DNA of 64,000 nucleotides, taken from NCBI GenBank assembly GCA_020637635.1, contig JACKKB010000005.1, forward strand, positions 62,001 through 126,000. Reading direction: 5' to 3'. The stretch is from Albidovulum sp. Lineage in GTDB: Bacteria; Pseudomonadota; Alphaproteobacteria; Rhodobacterales; Rhodobacteraceae. Shown here in pieces: positions 57,501 to 64,000 of this stretch. How positions within the stretch are numbered: position 1 is the first letter of the stretch; every line of letters starts with the position of its first letter. The position numbers and the translations under genes were made by a program. The notes beneath the pieces are model-generated. The model searched no databases and was not told the origin of the DNA. It was given only the letters and a program-made list of their open reading frames with translations.

Positions 57501-58036
57501 AAAAGATCGAGCCGGACCGGCCCGCCCTCGCCCGGAGGGAAGATGTCGATGATGCCGCCGCGCACCGCATAGTCGCCGGGCTCGGTGACGGTCGGCGACT
57601 GCGAGAACCCCATCCGCACGAGGAAGTCGCGCAGCGCCGCCTCGTTCACCCGCTGCCCGACCCGGGCGGTAAAGGCGGCCGCCCGCAGCACCTCGCGCGA
57701 CGGCAGGCGCTGGGTCACGGCTCCGAGCGTGGTCAGAAGGATGAAGGGTTCGGGCAGCCCCTGCACCAGTGTCGCGAGCGTCGCCATCCGCGCCGCCGAG
57801 ACATCGGCATTGGGCGAGACCCGGTCATAGGGCAGGCAGTCCCAGGCCGGGAAGGTCAGGACCGGCGCATCGGGCGCGAAGAAGGCGAGCGCCGCGCGCA
57901 TCGCCGCCATCCGCTTGTCGTCGCGCGCGACATGGACGACGGGCGCACCGCGCGCGAACTCGCGCGCCAGAAGCCGGGCGTCGAACCCCTCGGGTGCGCC
58001 GGAGAGCGTGATCTTGCTGGAAGGCCCGTGATCCAT
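54569..58036 (-). CDS. mfd: Transcription-repair coupling factor Mfd
   Basis: Removes RNA polymerase stalled at DNA damage and recruits UvrA. 1155 residues. The UvrB-like N-terminal region is followed by the RNAP-interaction region and the RecG-like translocase: GDVGFGKTEVAMRAAFVAAQ, LVIDEEQHFGVGHKE and LTATPIPRTLQLSLTG. QIRGRVGRSKLRAYCYL and RGAGNILGEEQSGHI are seen near the end, before the TRCF C-terminal domain. The ATG at 58036 follows a GTG three codons earlier at 58045; either is possible. The 3' end overlaps the convergent MFS gene by 26 bp. Confidence 0.95.
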   Translation of the reverse strand: MDHGPSSKITLSGAPEGFDARLLAREFARGAPVVHVARDDKRMAAMRAALAFFAPDAPVLTFPAWDCLPYDRVSPNADVSAARMATLATLVQGLPEPFILLTTLGAVTQRLPSREVLRAAAFTARVGQRVNEAALRDFLVRMGFSQSPTVTEPGDYAVRGGIIDIFPPGEGGPVRLDLFGDVLDGARRFDPASQRTTEKLSVVELAPVSEVILDEAAITRFRQNYRIEFGAAGGDDPLYEAVSAGRKHAGMEHWLPFFHDRLETLLDYVPGATVMLDDQIDAARRARWEGIEDQYDTRREAMGRRDRLDSVYKPCPPGLLYLDDAAWEAALAGLRTLQLVELPRPTGPGVLDAGGRIGRNFSAERQLENVNLFSALSDHVQARRAVGQVVIASWSEGARERLKGLLEDEDLVGATPVRDIRDIAEGTGGVFLAVWPLEKGFEGAGLAVISEQDVLGERLIRGARRRRKAENFLTEAQSLSPGDLVVHVDHGVGRYTGLETIMALGAPHDCVALEYAEGARLYLPVENIELLSRYGHEEGLLDKLGGGAWQAKKARLKERIRLIAERLMRVAAERKLRRAPVLEAAHHDYDGFAARFPYQETDDQLSAIDDVIHDLAEGRPMDRLIVGDVGFGKTEVAMRAAFVAAQAGVQVAVIAPTTLLARQHFKTFSERFRGTAVTVRPLSRFVSARDAQATRAGLSEGSVDIVIGTHAVLAKSVRFRNLGLLVIDEEQHFGVGHKERLKEMRSEIHVLTLTATPIPRTLQLSLTGVRDLSIIGTPPVDRLAIRTYVSEFDSVTLREALLRERYRGGQSFYVVPRIRDLPEIETFLKTHVPEVSYVVAHGQMAAGDLDERMNAFYDGKYDVLLATTIVESGLDIPTANTMIVHRADMFGLAQLYQIRGRVGRSKLRAYCYLTTRPRTPLTPAAGKRLRLLGSLDSLGAGFSLASQDLDLRGAGNILGEEQSGHITEVGYELYQHMLEETIARIRAGDLETPSGEDGQWSPQINLGVPVMIPETYVPDLDVRLGLYRRLSGLATKVELEGFAAELIDRFGPVPKEVNTLLVVMRIKAMCRRAQIGRLDAGPKGATVQFHQDKFPNPKGLVAFLQSQNGTARIKDNRIVVQRDWARDGERIKGAFAIARDLAEKVKEVSAPPAAG

Positions 58037-58066
58037 CGCCCTCACCTAGCCCGCCGGGCGGCGGTG

Positions 58067-58594
58067 TCAACCGGGCAGGACCGAGAGGTTGAAATTCTGC
58101 AGCATGCCCCAGAGCGCGGTGATGAAGATCGCGATCATGCCGAGGATCTGCACCCCGAGCCGGTGCCGGGTGAGCCGCCGCTGCAACGCCTCGCCCACTT
58201 CGCCCGAGCGCTCGATCCGCCCCGCGGTGCGCAGGCTGAGCAGGCCGACGGCGGACAGCGGCAGCACGATCAGGAAGACCGCCTGGCAGAACTCCACGGC
58301 ATAGACGAAGCCGAGCAGCGCCAGCGAGGTCAGCACGAAGGCCGAGAAGGCGGCGAGCATGAGCCCCGTCTGGCGGCCGATGTAGAGCAGACGGTTCACG
58401 TTGATCCGCACCATGTCTTCGAGATCGACCTCGGCCTGGCCGCCCTGACGGCGCGCGCGCAGCACCATGTCATAGGGCACGCCCAGCACCCAATGCGACG
58501 CCGAAGACCAGGTCACCGCCAGCGCGATCCAGTACCAGAGGTTCGAAAAGGACCGGAAATCAATGAGATCGAGAATGACCTGCTGCAAGTCCAA
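58067..58594 (-). CDS. Conserved integral membrane protein (Rhodobacteraceae family)
   Basis: 175 residues with four predicted membrane segments (about 20-40, 75-100, 100-120 and 145-170). Recognisable stretches are LIDFRSFSNLWYWIALAVTW, SHWVLGVPYDMVLRARRQGG and DLEDMVRINVNRLLYIGRQ. Homologs in related genomes are sometimes labelled as a SufBCD-associated component; I see no evidence for that role in this sequence. It lies just upstream of mfd in the same direction (30 bp), so it may share its transcript. Confidence 0.6.
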   Translation of the reverse strand: MDLQQVILDLIDFRSFSNLWYWIALAVTWSSASHWVLGVPYDMVLRARRQGGQAEVDLEDMVRINVNRLLYIGRQTGLMLAAFSAFVLTSLALLGFVYAVEFCQAVFLIVLPLSAVGLLSLRTAGRIERSGEVGEALQRRLTRHRLGVQILGMIAIFITALWGMLQNFNLSVLPG

Positions 58595-58707
58595 TTGTGG
58601 TCCCCTCGTCGGTTTCGCGCGACACTAGCCGCGGCCTGCGGCAGTTTCCACCCTTGAGTGCGGCGCCAAAGCGTGTAAGCCGGAGGAAACCGCTACCGGA
58701 TGTCCCA

Positions 58708-59703
58708 ATGACCCCCATCGTCCCGCCCTTCCCCGCCGCCCGGCTGCGCCGCCTGCGCCGCACGGCTGCCTTGCGCGATCTGGTGCAGGAACACCGTCTG
58801 GACGTCAAGAACCTGATCTGGCCCATCTTCGTGACCGACGTGGCGGGCGCCGATGTCGAGGTCAGCTCGATGCCGGGAGTGAGGCGGCGCACGGTCGAGG
58901 GCGCGGTGCGCGCCGCCGAGGAAGCCGCGCGGCTCGGCATTCCGGCGCTCTGCCTCTTTCCCTATACCGATCCCGCGACCCGCACCGAAGGCTGCGAGGC
59001 GGCCTGGAGCCCCGAGAACATCGCCAACCGGGCCATCCGCGCCATCAAGGCCGCGGTCCCCGGGATCGCGGTCATGACCGATATCGCGCTCGACCCCTAC
59101 AATGCCAACGGCCACGACGGGCTGGTGCGCGACGGCGTGATCCTGAACGACGAGACCGTCGAGGCCCTGGTGCGCATGGCGATCGTGCAGGCCGAGGCGG
59201 GGGCGGATATCCTCGGGCCCTCCGACATGATGGACGGCCGCATCGGCGCGCTGCGCCGCGCGCTCGAGGCGGCGGGACACCGCGATGTGGCGATCCTCTC
59301 CTATGCGGCGAAATATGCCAGCGCCTTTTACGGTCCCTTCCGCAATGCGGTCGGCGCCTCGGGCAAGCTTGTCGGCGACAAGAAGACCTACCAGATGAAC
59401 CCGGGCAACGCCGACGAGGCGCTGCGCTGCGTCGCCCGCGATCTCGCCGAGGGTGCCGACATGGTGATGGTGAAGCCCGGGATGCCCTATCTCGACATTG
59501 CCCGCAGCGTGAAGGAGGCCTTCGGCGCGCCGACCTACGCCTATCAGGTCTCGGGTGAATACGCGATGTTGAAGGCGGCGGTCATGAACGGCTGGGTCAA
59601 GGACGAGGTGATCCTCGAAAGCCTTCTGGCCTTCCGCCGCGCCGGCTGCGACGGTGTCCTGAGCTATTTCGCGCCGGAGGCCGCCCGCGCGCTTGCCGGC
59701 TAG
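58708..59703 (+). CDS. hemB: Delta-aminolevulinic acid dehydratase (porphobilinogen synthase)
   Basis: Condenses two ALA molecules to porphobilinogen for heme, chlorophyll and cobalamin. 331 residues. LIWPIFVTDVAGADVEVSSM is the N-terminal region. The two Schiff-base lysines are in SYAAKYASAFYGPFRNAVG and MVMVKPGMPYLDIA. The Cys-rich zinc motif of the yeast/E. coli type is absent, so it is the magnesium-type enzyme. The ATG at 58708 fits the usual start. A perfect palindrome GGCGGCGCGCCGCC follows the stop at 59710-59723. Confidence 0.95.
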   Translation: MTPIVPPFPAARLRRLRRTAALRDLVQEHRLDVKNLIWPIFVTDVAGADVEVSSMPGVRRRTVEGAVRAAEEAARLGIPALCLFPYTDPATRTEGCEAAWSPENIANRAIRAIKAAVPGIAVMTDIALDPYNANGHDGLVRDGVILNDETVEALVRMAIVQAEAGADILGPSDMMDGRIGALRRALEAAGHRDVAILSYAAKYASAFYGPFRNAVGASGKLVGDKKTYQMNPGNADEALRCVARDLAEGADMVMVKPGMPYLDIARSVKEAFGAPTYAYQVSGEYAMLKAAVMNGWVKDEVILESLLAFRRAGCDGVLSYFAPEAARALAG

Positions 59704-59709
59704 GCGCCC

Positions 59710-59723
59710 GGCGGCGCGCCGCC
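59710..59723 (+). terminator. GC palindrome after hemB
   Basis: GGCGGCGCGCCGCC just after the hemB stop, without a U-run. It is followed by GATCACGTGTGG and CCACAACACGTAATG, an imperfect dyad around 59737-59765. A role as terminator or operator is only inferred. Confidence 0.3.
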
Positions 59724-59842
59724 GAACGCCCACAAGATCACGTGTGGGGCCACAACACGTAATGACATCCACCGCGCGCTGCTCTATAGATTGAGGAAAA
59801 CCGGCCCGCCGAGGCCGGAACCGCATAACATGGAGCAGTAGA

Positions 59843-60400
59843 ATGTCAGGATTGACCCGCCGCAACGTGATTCTCTCGGGCAGCGCGATGGCCGGACTTG
59901 CCGCCTGCGGCAACGGCGTCGGCAACCAGGGCGCCGCGCGGCTCGATGCCCGCGTCGACGCGACGCGCGACTATCTCATGGCGAACTTCCCGAATGCCGC
60001 GAACCTCGCGCCCAAGGCCGCGGGCATCCTCTATGTGCCGCTGGTGACCGAGGCGGGCTTCTTCTTCGGCGGCGCCTACGGCCGCGGCGCGCTGCGCATC
60101 AACGACGTGACGGTGGATTACTATTCCGCCACCCAGGCGAGCTGGGGCCTGCAGATCGGCGCCCAGCAATATGCCCACGCGCTGTTCTTCATGACCCCCG
60201 ATGCGCTTGCCGAGTTCCGCCGCGCCGACGGCTGGGAGGCGGGCGCCGACATCGTCTATGCGCTGCCGAACCAGGGTGGCTCGGCGGGGGTCGACACCAC
60301 CACCACGCTCGCCCCGGTGATCGGCTTCGTCTTCGGCCAGTCGGGCTTCATCGCCGGCGCGACGGTGAAGGGCACGAAATACACCCGCATCATCCCCTGA
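59843..60400 (+). CDS. SYLF-domain lipoprotein
   Basis: 185 residues. The N-terminus LTRRNVILSGSAMAGLAACG has a twin-arginine-like pair, a short hydrophobic stretch and a lipobox (LAAC), so it is probably lipidated, with Cys near residue 22. The rest matches the SYLF/YSC84 domain: NLAPKAAGILYVPLVTEAGF, then FFGGAYGRGALRINDVTVDY and YSATQASWGLQIGAQQYAHA. SYLF domains bind lipids; the bacterial role is not established. The ATG at 59843 is near a candidate -10 (TATAGA at about 59785) in the leader. Confidence 0.82.
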   Translation: MSGLTRRNVILSGSAMAGLAACGNGVGNQGAARLDARVDATRDYLMANFPNAANLAPKAAGILYVPLVTEAGFFFGGAYGRGALRINDVTVDYYSATQASWGLQIGAQQYAHALFFMTPDALAEFRRADGWEAGADIVYALPNQGGSAGVDTTTTLAPVIGFVFGQSGFIAGATVKGTKYTRIIP

Positions 60401-60425
60401 TCGGGCAACCCGCGCGGGCCCGGGA

Positions 60426-61298
60426 TCAGCCGGGCCTGCGCAGCCGTGCGATCAGGCTCGACGTATCCCAGCGGTTGCCGCCCATCGCCTGAACATCCTT
60501 GTAGAACTGATCGACAAGCGCGGTGACCGGCAGGCTCGCGCCGATCTCGTCGCCGGTCTTCAGGCAGATGCCGAGATCCTTGCGCATCCAGTCGACCGCG
60601 AATCCGTAGTCGAACTTGCCCGCCGCCATGGTCTTGTGGCGGTTGACCATCTGCCAGGATCCGGCCGCCCCCTGGCTGATCACCTCGACCAGCGCCTCGA
60701 TGTCGAGCCCGGCCCGCTCGGCGAAGTTCAGCCCCTCGGAGAGGCCCTGGACAAGACCGGCGATGCAGATCTGGTTCACCATCTTGGCCATCTGCCCGGC
60801 GCCGAGCGGGCCGAGGCGACGGCAGACACGGGCATAGGCGGCGATCACCGGCTCGGCCAGCGCATAGTCGCCCTCGCTGCCGCCGCACATGACCGAGAGC
60901 ACGCCGTTCTCGGCCCCCGCCTGCCCGCCCGAGACCGGCGCATCGACATAGCCGAGCCCGAGTGCTGCCGCCTCTGCCCCGAGATCGCGCGTGACTGCGG
61001 CCGAAACCGTCGTGTGATCGACGAAGACGGCGCCCCGGTCCATGCCGGCGAAGGCGCCCGCGTCGCCGCGGCAGACGGCGCCGAGGTCGTCGTCGTTGCC
61101 GACGCAGGCCATGACGAAGGCGGCACCCTCTACCGCCTCTGCCGCCGTCGCCGCCGCGCGCCCGCCATGGCTGTCGACCCAGCGGGCGGCCTTTTCGGCG
61201 CTGCGGTTGTAGACCGCGACCTCATGGCCTTTCGCCGCCAGATGCCCCGCCATCGGGAATCCCATCACTCCAAGGCCGAGAAATGCCACCTTTGCCAC
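60426..61298 (-). CDS. Beta-hydroxyacid dehydrogenase (3-hydroxyisobutyrate dehydrogenase family)
   Basis: NAD(P)-dependent oxidoreductase, 290 residues. FLGLGVMGFPMAGHLAAKGH is the Rossmann loop. DAPVSGGQAGAENGVLSVMC is the substrate-binding motif. The catalytic Lys is in AKMVNQICIAGLVQGLSEGL. The family includes 3-hydroxyisobutyrate, tartronate-semialdehyde and gamma-hydroxybutyrate reductases; the exact substrate is not clear from these motifs. It lies alone, convergent with the SYLF gene and divergent from the acylase. Confidence 0.9.
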   Translation of the reverse strand: MAKVAFLGLGVMGFPMAGHLAAKGHEVAVYNRSAEKAARWVDSHGGRAAATAAEAVEGAAFVMACVGNDDDLGAVCRGDAGAFAGMDRGAVFVDHTTVSAAVTRDLGAEAAALGLGYVDAPVSGGQAGAENGVLSVMCGGSEGDYALAEPVIAAYARVCRRLGPLGAGQMAKMVNQICIAGLVQGLSEGLNFAERAGLDIEALVEVISQGAAGSWQMVNRHKTMAAGKFDYGFAVDWMRKDLGICLKTGDEIGASLPVTALVDQFYKDVQAMGGNRWDTSSLIARLRRPG

Positions 61299-61434
61299 GT
61301 CACTCTCCCAAGATCATTGCGGTTCGCCAGGTTCTGCCCTAGTTAACCGCTCTGCCCGCGTCGTCAACCGTGTCGGCCCCTGGGCCGCGGCGGGATCGGC
61401 GGGCATCGGCAACGCGGGGGGCGGACCGGACCTC

Positions 61435-63900
61435 ATGTTCACACTCTTCCGCTGGCTGGTGCGGATCTTCTCGGCGATCCTCGCGCTGAGCGTCGGCACC
61501 GCGATCGTGGTCTACTATTTCGCCGACCGCTCGTTGCCGGACTACAATGCCACCTACAGGATCGAGGGATTGACCGGCCCTGTCGAGATCGTGCGCGACA
61601 CCGCCGACGTGCCGCATGTCTTCGCCAAGTCCGACGAGGATGTCTATTTCGGCCTCGGCTTTGCCGAGGCGCAGGACAGGCTCTGGCAGATGACGCTTCT
61701 GCGCCGCACCGCGCAGGGCCGCCTGTCCGAGGTCTTCGGCCCGGCGACGGTGAAAAGCGACGAACTCATGCGCCGGCTCGATCTCTATGCACTCGCCACC
61801 CGGTCGGTCGCGGCGCAGGACGCGCCGGCGCGCGCCGCACTCGATGCCTATGCCCGCGGCATCAACGCCTGGATCAAGATCGTCAACGAAGGTGCCCTCG
61901 GGCGCGGCGCGCCGGAATTCTTCTTCGTGAAGAACGAGATCGCCTTCTGGCAGCCGGCCGATTCCATCGCCATCCTGAAACTCCTCGCGATCCAGTCCTC
62001 GGCACAGATGCACGACGAGGTGCTGCGCGCGCGGGTCTCGCTTCTGTCCAAGGACTGGGTCCGCGACATCCTGCCCGACGTGCCGGGCCCCGGTGTCGCG
62101 GCCCTGCCGCCCTATGCGAGCCTCGTGCCCGGCACCAAGGCCTCCTACGCGGCATTGACCGAGACGCCCCTGCCCTTCCTGGACATCCCCGAGCACAGCT
62201 TCGCCGGCGCCTCGAACGCCTGGGCGGCGGCGCCGGAGCGCGCGGCCGCCGCCGGCAGCCTTCTGGCCAACGACCCGCATCACGATTTCTCGGCGCCCTC
62301 GCTGTGGTATCTGGCGCGGATCGAGCTCGCGTCCGGCGGTGTCATCGGCGCCACGGTGCCGGGCGTGCCGGCGATCCTTGCCGGACGCAACGCCGATTTC
62401 GGCTGGGGCATCACCGCCGCCTGGCTCGACGACCAGGACATCTTCCTCGAAGAGCTCGACCCCTCCGATCCCGACCGCTACCGGACCGCCGACGGCTGGA
62501 AGCCCTTCGAGGAGCGCCGCGTAATCGTTTCGGTCAAGGATGCCCAGCCGCTGACGCTCACGCTGCGCTGGAGCGACAACGGCCCGGTCATCCCGGGCGA
62601 CTATTTCGACCTGAAAAGCGTGACCCCGCGCGGCCATGTCGCCACCCTTGCCGCCACCGCGCTTGCCGACGACGACCGTTCGATGAGCGCCGCCATCCGG
62701 CTCATGTCGGCGCGTTCCACCGCCGAGGGCATCGCCGCCGGCGAGGATTACATCGCCCCGGCGCAGATGGTGACCATGGCTGATCACGAAGGCATCGCGA
62801 TGGCCCTGTTCGGCGCCGCCCCGGCGCGCGATCCGCTCATGCTCGGCCAGGGCCGGGTGCCGGCGCTCGGCTGGATGGCGACCAACCGCTGGCAGGGCCG
62901 CCGCCCCTATGCCACCAACCCGCGCTTCGTCCATCCCGAGGGCGGCATCGTCGGCAACACCAACAACAAGATCGTCGACCGCCCCTTCCCCGACCACATC
63001 AGCTTCGACTGGGGCGATACCCAGCGCGTCCAGCGCTGGACGCGGCTCATGCAGGAACGCGAGGTGCACAGCCGCGAGAGCTTCATCGCCGCCCAGCTCG
63101 ACACCATCTCTCCGGCCGCGCGCACGCTCCTGCCGCTGGTCGGCAAGGATCTCTGGTTCACCGGCGAGGCCGCCCCCGCAGGCACGCCCGAGCGGTTGCG
63201 ACAGCGCGCGCTCGAACTGCTTGCCGAATGGGACGGCGACATGAACGAACACCTGCCCGAGCCGCTGATCTACGCCGCCTGGATCCGCGCGCTCCAGACC
63301 CGGCTGATCCGCGACGAGCTCGGCCCGCTCGCCGACGCCTTCACCCATATCGAGCCGCTCTTCATCGAAAGGGTCTACCGCGACATCGACGGCGCCAGCC
63401 GCTGGTGCGACATCATGCAGTCGGCGCCGACCGAGACCTGCAGCGACATCGCCCGCATGTCGCTCGACGACGCGCTTCTGCAACTGTCCGAACGCTACGG
63501 GCCCAATCCCGAAAGCTGGCGCTGGGGCGATGCCCATCAGGCCGCGCAGGACCATGCGCTGCTCGGCAAGACGCCGCTGCTGAAATGGATCGTGAACATC
63601 CGCCAGTCCACGAGCGGCGGCGACTATACGCTCGCGCGCGGGCTGACCGCCGGCACCGGCCCCGACCCCTATCTGAACGTGAACGGCGCCGGCTACCGCG
63701 GCGTCTATGATTTCGCCGATCCCGACAGTTCGGTCTTCATCATCTCGACGGGCCAGTCCGGCCACCCGCTGAGCCGCCACTACGACGACATGAGCGAGCT
63801 CTGGCGGCGCGGCGAATACGTGCCGATGTCGCTCGACCCCGATCTGGCGCGTGCCGCGGCAACCGGGATCACCGAACTGGAACCGGCGGGCGCCCCCTGA
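61435..63900 (+). CDS. Membrane-anchored penicillin-acylase-family (Ntn) hydrolase
   Basis: Autoprocessing N-terminal-nucleophile hydrolase, 821 residues. An N-terminal segment (residues about 9-28, LVRIFSAILALSVGTAIVVY) is an uncleaved-looking anchor or a signal, followed by the A chain. FGLGFAEAQDRLWQMTLLRR is a family motif. The B chain would start at Ser260 in FAGASNAWAAAPERAAAAGS, and LLANDPHHDFSAPSLWYLAR and ILAGRNADFGWGIT follow. The late NVNGAGYRGVYDFADPDSSV segment and GQSGHPLSRHYDD are typical. Family members cleave amides such as beta-lactams, N-acyl-homoserine lactones and aculeacin. The substrate is unknown. The window ends 100 bp after its stop with no further gene. Confidence 0.9.
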   Translation: MFTLFRWLVRIFSAILALSVGTAIVVYYFADRSLPDYNATYRIEGLTGPVEIVRDTADVPHVFAKSDEDVYFGLGFAEAQDRLWQMTLLRRTAQGRLSEVFGPATVKSDELMRRLDLYALATRSVAAQDAPARAALDAYARGINAWIKIVNEGALGRGAPEFFFVKNEIAFWQPADSIAILKLLAIQSSAQMHDEVLRARVSLLSKDWVRDILPDVPGPGVAALPPYASLVPGTKASYAALTETPLPFLDIPEHSFAGASNAWAAAPERAAAAGSLLANDPHHDFSAPSLWYLARIELASGGVIGATVPGVPAILAGRNADFGWGITAAWLDDQDIFLEELDPSDPDRYRTADGWKPFEERRVIVSVKDAQPLTLTLRWSDNGPVIPGDYFDLKSVTPRGHVATLAATALADDDRSMSAAIRLMSARSTAEGIAAGEDYIAPAQMVTMADHEGIAMALFGAAPARDPLMLGQGRVPALGWMATNRWQGRRPYATNPRFVHPEGGIVGNTNNKIVDRPFPDHISFDWGDTQRVQRWTRLMQEREVHSRESFIAAQLDTISPAARTLLPLVGKDLWFTGEAAPAGTPERLRQRALELLAEWDGDMNEHLPEPLIYAAWIRALQTRLIRDELGPLADAFTHIEPLFIERVYRDIDGASRWCDIMQSAPTETCSDIARMSLDDALLQLSERYGPNPESWRWGDAHQAAQDHALLGKTPLLKWIVNIRQSTSGGDYTLARGLTAGTGPDPYLNVNGAGYRGVYDFADPDSSVFIISTGQSGHPLSRHYDDMSELWRRGEYVPMSLDPDLARAAATGITELEPAGAP

Positions 63901-64000
63901 GCCGCGCGGCGAGGCGCGCTGCCCGTATCCTCTCTCCTCTGATCACGGCGGCCCGTCCGATGGCGCGGTCCGGGGCAGCGGCGGTGTCGTCCCGTCCATG

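Noticed and set aside
63901..64000. Possible start of a further gene at the window end
   Set aside because: Only 100 bp remain, with no ribosome site and no recognisable protein. Nothing can be supported.

Overview
The window is GC-rich alphaproteobacterial chromosome, most likely Rhodobacteraceae/Rhodobacterales. The evidence is the gene content and order: sciP-ctrA; pyrH-frr-uppS-cdsA-dxr-rseP-bamA-skp-fabZ-lpxA-lpxI-lpxB; trmFO-gluQ; a Mg-type hemB; an alphaproteobacterial-type GyrA; and a LexA-type GTTC-N7-GTTC box. Most of it is housekeeping DNA with tightly packed operons (ATGA/TGATG overlaps, several TTG and GTG starts). I saw no tRNA, rRNA, CRISPR array, prophage or insertion sequence.

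Layout. 1-9757: the 3' part of pgi faces a minus-strand operon: AraC-type regulator, then an Opp/Dpp-family ABC importer (binding protein, two permeases, double ATPase), then glucokinase. The coupling suggests that this peptide-type importer serves sugar uptake. 9988-23323: miaA, then the plus-strand run pyrH to lpxB, which makes UMP kinase, ribosome recycling factor, undecaprenyl-PP, CDP-diacylglycerol, the MEP-pathway reductoisomerase, the site-2 protease, BamA and most early lipid A enzymes. A 54-residue membrane protein lies between rseP and bamA. 23594-31398: mnmA, sciP, ctrA, an 834-bp gene-free stretch with a tandem array, ligA, recG, and a 40-residue membrane protein behind a LexA-type box. 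31575-41627: an amino-sugar island of two divergent operons. One holds a CUT1 sugar ABC importer, a Gfo/Idh/MocA oxidoreductase and MurQ. The other holds a BadF-type sugar kinase, a GntR regulator, a SIS-family deaminase and NagA. Each promoter carries a pair of AAAGGTATT sites. 41838-50462: gyrA, a small unknown protein, trmFO, gluQ, hisI, a SufU/NifU-like scaffold and pgm. 50474-58594: a cupin-XRE regulator upstream of pgm, divergent from an AMP-ligase/DsbA-like/MFS cassette, then mfd and a small membrane protein. 58708-63900: hemB, a SYLF lipoprotein, a beta-hydroxyacid dehydrogenase and a membrane-anchored penicillin-acylase-family enzyme.

Two things stand out. First, the amino-sugar island reads as a complete PTS-independent route: ABC import, cytoplasmic kinase, MurQ lactyl-ether cleavage, NagA deacetylation, then SIS-type deamination. 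It also carries an unexplained Gfo/Idh/MocA enzyme and a clear shared operator. Second, short tandem repeats (11-29 bp units) are scattered across the window. They lie inside core genes (cdsA, skp, ligA, gyrA), across stop codons (the SufU-like gene and the SOS-box gene), and between genes (after ctrA, before gyrA, before trmFO). In-frame units have periods of 12 or 15 bp, so they lengthen essential proteins without breaking the frame.
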